A model generated the notes under the pieces. It saw only the letters and a list, made by a program, of their open reading frames with translations, had not been told where the DNA came from and did not search any database. Below are positions 24,992-33,996 of a stretch of 51,645 bases of DNA, in pieces (position 1 is the stretch's first letter; each line of letters begins with the position of its first letter). Location of the stretch: NCBI GenBank assembly GCA_009784725.1, contig WQXS01000014.1, positions 1 through 51,645 of the forward strand, given 5' to 3'. Position numbers and translations under genes: made by a program. The stretch comes from Oscillospiraceae bacterium. GTDB taxonomy: Bacteria > Bacillota > Clostridia > Oscillospirales > Oscillospiraceae.

Positions 24992-26293
24992 TCATAGGTT
25001 TAGGTCAATGTGCGATAGGGTACCCGCACCGCCGCATTCTTTAACGAAAAAGCTGGTTGAACGCATTACGCCGAGTGTTTCGTTGCCATCGCCCTTAAAA
25101 GTAAACTCTGTTGAAATATCACCGAGAAAAATCGCTCCGATACCAAGCTCCTTCAGAGATTTAACGGTATCGTTCCCGTCCTTGTCACGGTGCCATACAA
25201 CAAGCTTGTCAAATATTTCATCTCCTTCGTCAATCCAGCCGTTACCGTCTGTATCGTATTTGCGAAGTTCATTAAATCCGCAGCCCGTGCTTGGGCCGAA
25301 AAGCTGACTTCCGTCATTTATCTTGCGGTCGCCGTTCCAATCGATTGCAAGAAATCCGCTGCCTTCTCCGAGAACAGAAAGGCTGTCAAGTTCACCGTCC
25401 ATTGTAAGGTCGAATGAGAATTTCTCGCCCATAAGTGATGCTGCCGTTCCGGCATAATTAATTACGATCGGGTCAACAAGCCTTGTTTCCGTAGATATAT
25501 TCATGTACGAAACAAACTCACGTGACATATGCATGTTTATATCAATGTTTATTTCTCTGCCGTCTGCAGTTATAACAGTGCCTTGAGCCTGATATGTGAT
25601 AGTTTCGGATTCATAGTGGAAGCTCTCTGCCTGTACAAGACCTATGCCCTGCAGACTCTCGGGCGGAGCCGTTCCGAAGATGCCGCCGAAAAATGCATTG
25701 ATATCAAGCCCGCGCCAGTCGCCGATATTTCCTATCTGCGGAGGAGGTGTATTTTGCTTCATCCTGCCCGTTAAAAGCTCGTAGATTATCTGCGATAATC
25801 TTGCTCTCAGCTCTAACGGGTTTGACGGAGATCTGTGTGAGCCTTTCATTGATGGGCGCTCTGCTCTCCCGGACCTGCGGGAATGCATAAGCTCATCAAT
25901 TCTGTCATTTTGTGCCTTTTTGAATAAATTCTTAAAATCGTTCTTAGTGTCCTGATTTTGCCCCTGGTTGTTAACGTTTTGCCCTTGGTCGTTTTGGCTT
26001 TGCCCGGCACCGGATACATTTTGCCCCTGACTGTTGCTGTTTTGCCCTTGACTATTACTGTTCTTCCCTTGGCTGTTTCCATTTTGTCCCTGACTGTTTC
26101 CGTCTTGCCCTTGACTGTTACCGTTTTGCGGTACGGCATGTGTTGCCGACAGAACCGCTGTGCCGTCTCCTTGCCCCGAGGACCCGAGAAATTGCCCTGA
26201 GATTTGATCGCGTGCTGCTGAAACATTGGTTGATTGTACCGACATGAATGTACGCTCGGAAGTTGCGCTTACATTGAAGCTTTGGATAACCAT
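24992..26293 (-). CDS. EF-hand protein with heptapeptide repeats
   Basis: 433 residues. The N-terminus (1-60) is Ser/Thr-rich without a signal peptide. Residues about 55-125 are low complexity, including five tandem GNSQGQN-type heptads, then a charged helix. The middle (about 180-330) is unrecognised and mainly beta. Near the C-terminus two calcium-type loops are visible: DWNGDRKINDGSQLF and DTDGNGWIDEGDEIF, as in EF-hand or dockerin-like proteins. The likely role is a calcium-binding structural or surface protein; export without a signal peptide is unexplained. GGAGG ribosome site. Transcribed in the same direction as hflC upstream but separated by 190 bp with a terminator. Confidence 0.75.
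   Translation of the reverse strand: MVIQSFNVSATSERTFMSVQSTNVSAARDQISGQFLGSSGQGDGTAVLSATHAVPQNGNSQGQDGNSQGQNGNSQGKNSNSQGQNSNSQGQNVSGAGQSQNDQGQNVNNQGQNQDTKNDFKNLFKKAQNDRIDELMHSRRSGRAERPSMKGSHRSPSNPLELRARLSQIIYELLTGRMKQNTPPPQIGNIGDWRGLDINAFFGGIFGTAPPESLQGIGLVQAESFHYESETITYQAQGTVITADGREINIDINMHMSREFVSYMNISTETRLVDPIVINYAGTAASLMGEKFSFDLTMDGELDSLSVLGEGSGFLAIDWNGDRKINDGSQLFGPSTGCGFNELRKYDTDGNGWIDEGDEIFDKLVVWHRDKDGNDTVKSLKELGIGAIFLGDISTEFTFKGDGNETLGVMRSTSFFVKECGGAGTLSHIDLNL
26020..26124 (-). repeat. Five 21-bp tandem repeats in the EF-hand gene
   Basis: Units at 26020, 26041, 26062, 26083 and 26104 encode the GNSQGQN-type heptads. The repeat is in multiples of three, so copy-number change keeps the frame. 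Confidence 0.88.
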
Positions 26294-26421
26294 TTTGAAT
26301 TATCCTCCATGAAAAATAGACTCAATGCACGCACATTGTGTCCATAGTAACTTCCTTGCCACTATTTCGCCTCTACTATTATTTATCGGCTAATTATAAA
26401 AAAACTTTAGTGAACAAAAAG

Positions 26422-26454
26422 AACAACAGGAGCAAAAAGACTGCCCCTGCTGTT
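26422..26454 (-). terminator. Terminator after hflC
   Basis: Arms at 26422-26433 and 26443-26454 pair at 10 of 12 positions. On the minus strand the stem is followed by GTTCTTTTTG, a T-rich tail. It separates the hfl genes from the EF-hand gene. Confidence 0.6.
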
Positions 26455-26483
26455 AATAAAATTTTCTATTTTTTAATTCCTTA

Positions 26484-27527
26484 TCAGTCTTCGTCACCGG
26501 TATCGTCGTCAACATCTATTGGAAGTATTGTGACAACATCGTCGGGGAGCATTTCCATGCCGAGGAGGTATTTGGAGAACGGGCTGTCGAGCGGGACGAC
26601 GAGGGTTGAGCGGCTGCCTACGGTTTGGCGGTATGTTTCGAGCAGGTTATAGAACTCGAAAAACTCAGGGTCACGGCCGTAAGCTTCGTTATAGATGCGT
26701 GCAGCCTCGCTGTCACCCTCACCGCGGATTTCCTCGGCTCTGCGCTCTGCCTCGGAGGTAATCGAAATGACTCTGCGATCGGTTTCGGAGCGGATACGCA
26801 GCAGATCCCTGTCACCCTCGGAGCGGTTCTCTGCGGCAACACGCTGACGCTCGGTATTCATACGGTTATAGATGCTTGCATATGTTTCGCTCGGTAAATC
26901 GGTACGTTTGATACGGATATCAACAACACTGATACCCTGCTGGACAAAGTTCGCGCTCACAGCCTCCGCCATATCAATCAGCATCTGCCCCGAAGTCTCA
27001 CGGTCACTTATAAGGACATATGAGTTAAGGCGGCCGACTGCAATTCTCATTTCAGAATAAAGAACGTCATCGATTCTCTCTTTTGCACCATCGATATTAT
27101 TATACGCTTCGTAAAAAAGCAGGGGATTATCGATCCGCCACTGAGCGGTATTGTCGAAATAGAGCCTATGGCGGTCAAGTGTAAGAACCTCACGCGGCGG
27201 TGAATCGTAAAGAATCAGTTTTGACGGGTATTTGATTACATTATCAATAAACGGAATCTTGAACTTAAGACCCGTGCCAAGCCGCAGCGCAACATCGGGA
27301 CGCTCTGCCATCTGCATTCTGACTGCATCGGAAACATCCCTCATGTATACAGCCTCAATACGGCCGAAACGCTGAACAAGAGCAGACTCGCCTTCGCGTA
27401 AAGTGAAAACGGAGTTTGAGACCACAATCAGCAGTAAAAATGCGATAACGCCTATGACTACATATTTTTTCGTACCGGGGTTTTTCTTTGATTTTACTTC
27501 GTAAATTACATTATCGTTTTCGTACAT
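26484..27527 (-). CDS. hflC: SPFH-domain protein HflC
   Basis: 347 residues. One membrane helix near the N-terminus (about 22-41) is followed by an SPFH/band-7 domain (LREGESALVQRFGRIEAVY, GLKFKIPFIDNVIKYPSKL) and a coiled coil rich in E-R-R-A-E-E-I-R-G-E-G (about 225-270). The acidic C-terminal tail is longer than in E. coli HflC. HflC and HflK form a membrane ring around FtsH and moderate proteolysis. Its ribosome site AGGAGGT overlaps the end of hflK 12 bp upstream. Confidence 0.92.
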   Translation of the reverse strand: MYENDNVIYEVKSKKNPGTKKYVVIGVIAFLLLIVVSNSVFTLREGESALVQRFGRIEAVYMRDVSDAVRMQMAERPDVALRLGTGLKFKIPFIDNVIKYPSKLILYDSPPREVLTLDRHRLYFDNTAQWRIDNPLLFYEAYNNIDGAKERIDDVLYSEMRIAVGRLNSYVLISDRETSGQMLIDMAEAVSANFVQQGISVVDIRIKRTDLPSETYASIYNRMNTERQRVAAENRSEGDRDLLRIRSETDRRVISITSEAERRAEEIRGEGDSEAARIYNEAYGRDPEFFEFYNLLETYRQTVGSRSTLVVPLDSPFSKYLLGMEMLPDDVVTILPIDVDDDTGDED

Positions 27528-27539
27528 TTTATCTACCTC

Positions 27540-28517
27540 CTATTGTCCGAGATGGAGAATCTCGAGGAGATTCCCGCTTGTTGAATCAAGGAAGTAAATT
27601 TTATCCACATTCGGCATGACCTCGCGGATCATTTCAAGATAGAGACGTGTACGCATGACATTCGGCTGGTTGTGGTACTCTGTTTCAATTGCGCTGTACC
27701 TTGCTACGGTACCGAGTGCCTCGTTTACCCTGCGCTCCTTGTAACCTTCAGCCTCGTTGACTGCTGCAACGGCACGGCCTTCGGCTCTCGGAAGCTCTTC
27801 GTTTCTGTATCTTTCAGCCTCGTTTGTTTTGGATATTTTATCTTCGAGTGAACGTGTTACATCAAGAAACGCATCACGCACTTCATCGGGCGGGGAAGCG
27901 TCCTGAAGCTGAACTGCCGTAATTTCAATACCCATTTCATACTTGTTGATTATCTCCTGCAGGTCGCGTAAAATCTCCCGCTGCATATCATCCTTGCGGT
28001 CGGTGAGAATCGCATCGAGCGGGTGAGCGGCAACAACACGCCTGTAAGCTGCCTGCGTGACCGAATGTAGCGTGCTTTCCGGGTTGTTTACCTTAAACAG
28101 ATAGTTGTAACTGTTGGAAATACGGTATTGAATAACCCAGTCGGCGTTAACGAGCCCGTTGACACGGCTCTCCTCACCGGTCAGCATAAGAGCTTCTTCG
28201 GGAATGTTCACATAAATGCCGTTTACAAGCTGCGAACCGAAGTCCATACGCCGGACACCCGCAACATTGACGATATAAGCTCTGTCGACGAACGGAATTT
28301 TAAATTTCAGTCCTGCGGTTTTTTCCGTTCCGATATGTCTGCCGAAACGTGTGATAACAGCCTCCTCACCGCTGTTTAAGCTGTAAACACCGTTGAAGAT
28401 AAAGATAAGCAGAAGTATTGCTGCTCCTATTACTATAATTATCCGCCGCCGTTTTTTCACAAAGTCTTTCATATCATGTCGTTTAACGCCTGAATACATT
28501 GGATTTTTTCTATTCAT
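27540..28517 (-). CDS. hflK: SPFH-domain protein HflK
   Basis: 325 residues. A basic cytoplasmic start, one membrane helix at about 24-44, an SPFH domain beginning VYSLNSGEEAVITRFGRHIG and GLKFKIPFVDRAYIVNVAG, and a coiled coil (EGYKERRVNEALG). Partner of HflC in the FtsH-regulating complex. It overlaps the hybrid kinase gene by 8 bp, and its ribosome site AGAAGGAA lies within that gene, so the kinase and both hfl genes are one operon. FtsH is not in the window. Confidence 0.92.
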   Translation of the reverse strand: MNRKNPMYSGVKRHDMKDFVKKRRRIIIVIGAAILLLIFIFNGVYSLNSGEEAVITRFGRHIGTEKTAGLKFKIPFVDRAYIVNVAGVRRMDFGSQLVNGIYVNIPEEALMLTGEESRVNGLVNADWVIQYRISNSYNYLFKVNNPESTLHSVTQAAYRRVVAAHPLDAILTDRKDDMQREILRDLQEIINKYEMGIEITAVQLQDASPPDEVRDAFLDVTRSLEDKISKTNEAERYRNEELPRAEGRAVAAVNEAEGYKERRVNEALGTVARYSAIETEYHNQPNVMRTRLYLEMIREVMPNVDKIYFLDSTSGNLLEILHLGQ

Positions 28518-31197
28518 TTTCTGTTATTCCTTCTTTTAACTTTTTCAGCTCTTCGAGTGCTTTTTTAAATTCAAAATCCTGAACATAGAGTGCAAGCTTC
28601 TCCGCTTCCGGAATTGCACGGATTTCATCAATATATTTCATACATCCGGGATTGCTTTTTTCCAGCATCGGCTCAAGCTCATCCATAATCTGCCTGACCC
28701 TCTGTGTATCGGTAATTTTATTTTGGCTCTTCTTGTCGGCTTCGTTGATCAGGGGAGCAAGCCTTGTTAATACCATACGAAGCTCGGTATCAAGATCGCT
28801 CATTGCTCTGCTTGCGTCGGCAAGTCTTTCACTGCTGACCAAAGCCTCGATTCTTGCCGCTGTTTCCTGCAGCATAACCTCGCCGATCTGCCCTGCGTTT
28901 CCTTTTAATGTGTGAAGCAGCCTGTGTGAAAGTTTAAAATCAACATCATTTATCGCCTGATTGATTTTGGAAATAATATCCTTATTCGACCTTGCAAAGT
29001 ATATACGCAGCTGGATTAAGGACTCGCTTTCCTCGGAGTTTTGGCTCAACTCGGACACCGATGTAAAGCTGATGGCGGAAAAATATTTCAGAAGACACTT
29101 CCACAAGTCCTGGGATGTAAAGGGTTTACCGAGATAATCATGCATACCGTGTGATTTGTATATCTCGAGGTCATTTGACATGATATTTGCGGTAAGTGCA
29201 ATTATGGGTGTTTTTATACCCATGTTAACGATTCTTGACGAAGCCTCAAGGCCATCCATGACCGGCATATGTATGTCCATAAATATAAGGTCAAAGGGTT
29301 TGTCGGAGCCGCGTTCAATATGCTCCATAACAGCATCAATCGCTTCCTGGCCGTTATTTGCGACAACGGTGCTTAGCCCGACTCTTGCAAGATGCTCACA
29401 TATGACCTGTTGATTTAAGCCGTTATCCTCACAAACAAGCACTTTTCCGTTGAAATTCGGTCTGTCGAGATTGCCTGAGGATGATAATTTTTGCTGCTCC
29501 ACATCCTCGCTGTCTGCAACATCAAATGTCAGCTCAAAACTGAATATACTTCCTGCACCCGGTTCGCTTTCCACTGCAAGCGACCCGTTCATAAGGTCGA
29601 GAATGCTTTTTGTGATTGAAAGACCGAGACCTGTGCCGCCGTAGTTACGTGTAACAGTATCATCCGCCTGCATAAACGGCTTGAAAATGTGCTTAATCTG
29701 CTCGGGTGTCATCCCGATACCGCTGTCTTTTATTTCAAAGCTGATTCTAGCATGCTTTTCATCAATGCTGCGGACCGATGAGAGAAACTTGACGGAACCG
29801 TTTGTTGTGAATTTTATTGCATTTGAAAGCAGGTTCATGAAAACCTGACGCAGCCTGACAGGGTCGCCGATAAGAGTTTTATTGTTAAGCGGCTCGGCAT
29901 AACAGTATAAAATTATACCCTTTTCAACGGCTTTCGGTAAAATAGCAGACTGGCACTGAGAAATAACATCATGCAAATCGAAGTGTATATGCTCGAGGAC
30001 AATTGTTCCCGACTCGATTTTTGAACTGTCAAGGATATCGTTGATTATATTAAGAAGCCACTTTGCATTATCGGCAATGCTTCGAAGGTAATGCTTGGTT
30101 TTCGGAGAAACATCATCATCGAGAGCAAGCTCGGAAAACCCTATAATGCTGTTCATCGGTGTTCTTATCTCATGGCTCATGTTTGCCAGAAAGTTACTTT
30201 TCTGATGGCTTTTAAGCTCCGACATTTTTCTTGCGGCATCGATGCGGATAAGTATATAACTGAGCAGAACCGCCATTACTAAACCGAGTAAGCTTATAAC
30301 CGAAAGCATGACATATAAATCTTCATAATATTCAACTGCGGGAACCATGAAGTTTACATACCAGCCGTTAAATGTCTCGCTGCTGAAAAGTATCGACCTT
30401 GCACCGGTATAACTGATGTAATTTGTTCGGGATATACCGTGCTCTCCGCGGATACCGCCAATAATATGACCTATTTCCGGGCTGCTTTCATCAATTCCGA
30501 CTCCAATCCACTCCTGACTCGGATGGACAATTATTTGAAGCTGCTCATCAACTATAAATCCGTAACTGCTCTCTGTGATTGTGCTTCTCATTATCTCGTT
30601 AATGAAGCTTACCGGAACATCCATTGAAACCACGCCCAACAGCTTACCGGAATCGTCATGCAGACTGCGCGAATATCCTATAACTGGTGTATTTGAGTAT
30701 AAATCAAGATAAACATGTGTGATTACTATACTGTTATCGCTCTCTAATGCTGCAATATACCAAGGCCGCTCGCGCGGAATATAGGACTCGGGTTGTGTCC
30801 ACGGGACGCCGCTGTAAAACTCATCAAAAACATCAAAAAACCCGTAAATACTGTAAAATGAGTAGTTTTTAAGCTGACCCTTAAACTCGTCTGATGAATA
30901 ACGCCTTAGAAGCTCTTGAACAGCTTCGAATCCTTCACCTCTGTTTATTGCGTCTTCTATTTTATCGGCGATAAAGTTAAGTGTGATTTTCGGTTCGGTG
31001 AGAACTATTTCAATAAGCGACTGAACGTCGGCAATTGATGATTCTGCATGCACGGTAAGCTTGTGGCTTAAAGTATTGTTCATTATAAGACAGCTTGAAA
31101 CAATCATTAAAGTGAACGCAGCAAATACGATAAGCACCTTAAGCTTCGGTCTGTCAAGCTCTATAAACTTGTTGATAGGATTACTTATTTTTTTCAA
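28510..31197 (-). CDS. Membrane hybrid sensor kinase: dCache-HisKA-HATPase-REC-Hpt
   Basis: 895 residues from a TTG at 31197, chosen because AAGGGGAGA sits at ideal distance; an in-frame GTG at 31227 has no ribosome site. Helix 1 (about 19-40) and helix 2 (about 296-318) bracket a double-Cache sensor domain, with PRERPWYIAALE and the late Cache strand LLGVVSMDVPVSFI. HisKA has H342 in FLANMSHEIRTPMN, the ATPase N459 and GGTGLGLSI, the receiver D641 in IFMDIHMPVMDG, and the Hpt domain H762 in LLHTLKGNAGQ. It should sense a small extracellular molecule and feed a phosphorelay. Co-transcribed with hflK and hflC, an uncommon pairing. Confidence 0.93.
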   Translation of the reverse strand: MKKISNPINKFIELDRPKLKVLIVFAAFTLMIVSSCLIMNNTLSHKLTVHAESSIADVQSLIEIVLTEPKITLNFIADKIEDAINRGEGFEAVQELLRRYSSDEFKGQLKNYSFYSIYGFFDVFDEFYSGVPWTQPESYIPRERPWYIAALESDNSIVITHVYLDLYSNTPVIGYSRSLHDDSGKLLGVVSMDVPVSFINEIMRSTITESSYGFIVDEQLQIIVHPSQEWIGVGIDESSPEIGHIIGGIRGEHGISRTNYISYTGARSILFSSETFNGWYVNFMVPAVEYYEDLYVMLSVISLLGLVMAVLLSYILIRIDAARKMSELKSHQKSNFLANMSHEIRTPMNSIIGFSELALDDDVSPKTKHYLRSIADNAKWLLNIINDILDSSKIESGTIVLEHIHFDLHDVISQCQSAILPKAVEKGIILYCYAEPLNNKTLIGDPVRLRQVFMNLLSNAIKFTTNGSVKFLSSVRSIDEKHARISFEIKDSGIGMTPEQIKHIFKPFMQADDTVTRNYGGTGLGLSITKSILDLMNGSLAVESEPGAGSIFSFELTFDVADSEDVEQQKLSSSGNLDRPNFNGKVLVCEDNGLNQQVICEHLARVGLSTVVANNGQEAIDAVMEHIERGSDKPFDLIFMDIHMPVMDGLEASSRIVNMGIKTPIIALTANIMSNDLEIYKSHGMHDYLGKPFTSQDLWKCLLKYFSAISFTSVSELSQNSEESESLIQLRIYFARSNKDIISKINQAINDVDFKLSHRLLHTLKGNAGQIGEVMLQETAARIEALVSSERLADASRAMSDLDTELRMVLTRLAPLINEADKKSQNKITDTQRVRQIMDELEPMLEKSNPGCMKYIDEIRAIPEAEKLALYVQDFEFKKALEELKKLKEGITENE

Positions 31198-31317
31198 GAC
31201 TTCTCCCCTTCTTGACAAAAAATACACTTATCAACATGATACCATTGATTCATCTTAAAAGCTAACACTTATTTGGGAAAAGGCATTAAATTATATTAAA
31301 TTTCAAAAAAAACGAAA

Positions 31318-31551
31318 CTATTTAACAAGTACACAAACAAACTTACAATCTTTTTCTTCATACACCGAATCGAGCTCACAATCATCTGAATCCACTTCGC
31401 AAGCACACTCATAAAAAACACATGTTCCGCAGGAAGAGCTTAACTTACGGGGGACAGGCATCAGCTTTGCAATGATACCTTGTTTTTGCAACTCCTTAAA
31501 ATAAGTAAGAGCTCCGAAATGACTGTAAAAAGTGGCGATATATTTGTTCAT
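31318..31551 (-). CDS. DUF3343 small Cys-rich protein (putative Se/S carrier)
   Basis: 77 residues. The start YIATFYSHFGALTYFKEL and the SSCGTC motif are those of DUF3343 proteins, often found with YedE, YedF and selenium-dependent enzymes. Seven Cys residues lie in a short span, including CVFYECACEVDSDDCELD, an acidic Cys-rich insertion. It overlaps yedE by 4 bp, so it is translationally coupled. A role handing selenium or sulfur from the transporter to an enzyme is a family-level proposal. Confidence 0.82.
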   Translation of the reverse strand: MNKYIATFYSHFGALTYFKELQKQGIIAKLMPVPRKLSSSCGTCVFYECACEVDSDDCELDSVYEEKDCKFVCVLVK

Positions 31552-32612
31552 GCTTGTGCTTTCTTCCTGAATGTATTGTATACCGCAATAAATATAACTG
31601 CGGCAAATGCTATAGCATAACCGGCCATGCCGTTTGTTGTCACGCCGGCAGGTGAGGATGCCATGCCGAGGTTATGAGCAAATGCTGCTCCTGCGGTCAT
31701 TCCCAGGACCGTAACGGCAGAATCGGAGTTTCCGCTGCCTGTCAGAACAAGCTGCTTAAACGGACAGCCTCCGAGCAAAACAGAGCAAAGCCCGACCATA
31801 AGCATTCCGAGAAAATTCCAAAGCCAATCGGTATGAGCAATAGGCTGATTTTCAAAACCTAAGTGAAAGCTTCCGAAAATAAGATTCCCTATTATACCTG
31901 CAATAATAAGAGCAATAAATGCACCGAACATGTAAAAATCCTTCAATAGCACGGAATCTCTAATCCCCGCAACAAAGCACAGTTTTGAAATGTATCCTAC
32001 AATACCCATTATAAACCCTGCGATAAGTGCAACAAGCAGGGGAGCGTGTTCACTTCCCGGACCTTCGGTTGAAAAACTAAGTATTGAAGGGACTAAAACC
32101 AAAAGCCCGAGCAGAATAAGAACCGCAACAGGTGATAAAAACCCGTCGGTTTTGGATACATCATAAGAACGTTTCAGCGAAAAACCCTTGTTCAGGAAAA
32201 ATACACCGCCGAAAATCCCTGCTGCAAAGCCGAAAAGCCCGACAACGGCATTTAAATCACCACCCGCAATACGCAGTGCCATCCTGAGCGGACATCCAAG
32301 AAATATAAGTGCCCCGACCATCAAAGCAAACCCCAAAACAAAACGTGTCAAAGGAGCCGAACCACCCCTGGGCTTAAACTCCTTTTTAATAAGTGAAACA
32401 ATAAAAGCACCAAGAACTATGCCGATAATCTCAGGTCTGACATATTGCACCGGAGCAGCACGGTGAAGCCTCAGTGCACCTGCTGTATCCCTGAGAAAAC
32501 ATGCAACGCAAAACCCCATATTCCCGGGGTTGCCGCACAAAACAAGAGTAATCGACACCGCCGCAGTTAGAATACCCACAAACGGCATCGCCATTTTCTT
32601 TATTGCTTTCAT
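31548..32612 (-). CDS. yedE: YedE/YeeE-type putative selenium transporter
   Basis: 354 residues with about nine to ten membrane helices. Two related halves each contain a G-C-P motif: LGCPLRMALRIAGGDLNA and LGGCPFKQLVLTGSGNSD, the conserved Cys sites of YeeE/YedE sulfur- or selenium-compound transporters. Divergent from the cysteine-desulfurase-like gene over about 100 bp and coupled to DUF3343, which is the usual selenium-metabolism neighbourhood. Substrate is inferred from context; related YeeE carries thiosulfate. Confidence 0.88.
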   Translation of the reverse strand: MKAIKKMAMPFVGILTAAVSITLVLCGNPGNMGFCVACFLRDTAGALRLHRAAPVQYVRPEIIGIVLGAFIVSLIKKEFKPRGGSAPLTRFVLGFALMVGALIFLGCPLRMALRIAGGDLNAVVGLFGFAAGIFGGVFFLNKGFSLKRSYDVSKTDGFLSPVAVLILLGLLVLVPSILSFSTEGPGSEHAPLLVALIAGFIMGIVGYISKLCFVAGIRDSVLLKDFYMFGAFIALIIAGIIGNLIFGSFHLGFENQPIAHTDWLWNFLGMLMVGLCSVLLGGCPFKQLVLTGSGNSDSAVTVLGMTAGAAFAHNLGMASSPAGVTTNGMAGYAIAFAAVIFIAVYNTFRKKAQA

Positions 32613-32712
32613 TTACAAAACCTCGTTTTTGCTTATCCTTGAGCTGTTTATTAAGACTAACAAAAAAAAAGATATATTGCAATGCCGTATGTTTAAATGT
32701 ACAATCTAACTC

Positions 32713-33927
32713 ATGAAAAAAGTATATGTTGATAACAGCTCAACATCATTTCCCAAAACCCCGGGGATATCTGATGTAATAAAGGATTATATCGAGAATA
32801 CCGGCTGTAATGTAAATCGGGGAGGATACTCCGATTCATATGACACAGCAATGGAAATTCTGGATACACGGACGCTGCTTGCTGATTTTTTCCATACGGG
32901 AAAACCCGCAGAGGTGGTATTTACTCCGGGAATTACATATTCATTAAACCTGATTCTGCAAGGGTTTTTAAGCGAAGGTGACCACGTAATAACATCATCA
33001 ATGGAGCATAACTCCGTTATGCGCCCGCTTCATGCTCTTTCAAAAAAAGGTGTGTCTTATGACACAGTGCCTTGCGGGGAAGACGGCTCGCTCTGTCCGG
33101 CCAAGTTGGCTTCACTCATAAGAAAAGAAACAAAAGCCGTAGTAATGCTGCATGCATCAAATGTAAACGGAACGATTATGCCGGTAAATGAAGTTTCGGA
33201 AATATGCCGCAAAAATAATATAAGGTTTATTCTTGACACAGCACAAACCGCAGGTGTACTTGATATTAACGCAGACGGCATTGACGCACTTGCGTTTACA
33301 GGACATAAGGGTCTTCTCGGACCGCAGGGAATAGGCGGCTTAATAATAAAAAGTGACTTCGCAAATGAAATTGAACCGCTTATTTTCGGCGGCACCGGAA
33401 GTCAATCGCACGAGTTTGCACAACCGGGCATGCTGCCCGACAAGTTTGAATCGGGAACAATGAACATTCCGGGCATCCTTGCACTTAAAAAATCCATAGA
33501 ATACATAAACTCCATTGGCATAAAAACCATATTCGAAAAAGAAATGGAGTTAACATCCGCTTTTATAGAAGGCATTAAAAAAATAAGCGGCATAGAGATA
33601 GTCGGAAATCGTGAGATAACCGAAAAAAAAGAGACAATCGGGAATTGTGACACCCCAAACAGAGTAGCGGTAGTATCTTTAAATTTCCCCGGCAAGGATA
33701 ATGCACAAATAGCCGCAGCACTTGATGAAAAATACGGAATAATGACCCGCTGCGGCCTGCACTGCGCTCCAAACGCTCACAAAACCCTCAACACCTACCC
33801 CCACGGCACCCTCCGCCTCTCCTTCGGCTACTTCAACACATCGGAAGAAATCGAATACATTATTGAATGTTTAAAAAGAACACAGGGGGACGACACAAGG
33901 GGACGGTTCTCTTGTGCAAAAAATTAA
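32713..33927 (+). CDS. Cysteine-desulfurase-like class V aminotransferase (EF2568 type)
   Basis: 404 residues. PLP enzyme with YVDNSSTSFPKTP at the start, SMEHNS, LDTAQTAG and PLP-binding K199 in TGHKG. The C-terminal RCGLHCAPNAH (about 349-360) carries the active-site Cys that takes sulfur or selenium. Related members accompany selenium-dependent hydroxylase genes; divergence from yedE supports this. The last ~14 residues, after IIECLKRT, are encoded by a CACAAGAGAACCGTCCCC-type repeat, and the stop codon lies in the loop between its two arms. The natural end has probably been replaced by the repeat. Confidence 0.9.
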   Translation: MKKVYVDNSSTSFPKTPGISDVIKDYIENTGCNVNRGGYSDSYDTAMEILDTRTLLADFFHTGKPAEVVFTPGITYSLNLILQGFLSEGDHVITSSMEHNSVMRPLHALSKKGVSYDTVPCGEDGSLCPAKLASLIRKETKAVVMLHASNVNGTIMPVNEVSEICRKNNIRFILDTAQTAGVLDINADGIDALAFTGHKGLLGPQGIGGLIIKSDFANEIEPLIFGGTGSQSHEFAQPGMLPDKFESGTMNIPGILALKKSIEYINSIGIKTIFEKEMELTSAFIEGIKKISGIEIVGNREITEKKETIGNCDTPNRVAVVSLNFPGKDNAQIAAALDEKYGIMTRCGLHCAPNAHKTLNTYPHGTLRLSFGYFNTSEEIEYIIECLKRTQGDDTRGRFSCAKN

Positions 33928-33950
33928 CACAAGAGAACCGTCCCCCTGTG
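33894..33950. repeat. Inverted pair of CACAAGAGAACCGTCCCC-type repeats
   Basis: Two 23-bp arms, 33894-33916 and 33928-33950, are inverted with one mismatch and an 11-base loop containing the upstream gene's TAA. A truncated third copy, CACAGGGGGACG, lies at 33881. Such palindromes recur in clostridial intergenic DNA and resemble REP sequences. Confidence 0.85.
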
Positions 33951-33952
33951 CT

Positions 33953-33989
33953 AAAAGTGGTCGCCGTCAGAGTGAGGGCGACCACTTTT
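33953..33989. terminator. TCAGAGTGAG-loop hairpin, copy A
   Basis: AAAAGTGGTCGCC and GGCGACCACTTTT enclose the loop GTCAGAGTGAG. A/T runs on both sides suit termination of the two convergent genes here. Same hairpin, inverted, at 38320. Confidence 0.8.
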
Positions 33990-33996
33990 ATTTATG

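Noticed and set aside
25958-26200. Plus-strand frame opposite the EF-hand gene
   Set aside because: Low-complexity mirror of the 21-bp repeats, with no ribosome site.
33881-33950. Possible CRISPR array from repeated CACAAGAG units
   Set aside because: Only two full units, inverted rather than direct, with an 11-base loop and no cas genes; it is a palindromic dispersed repeat.
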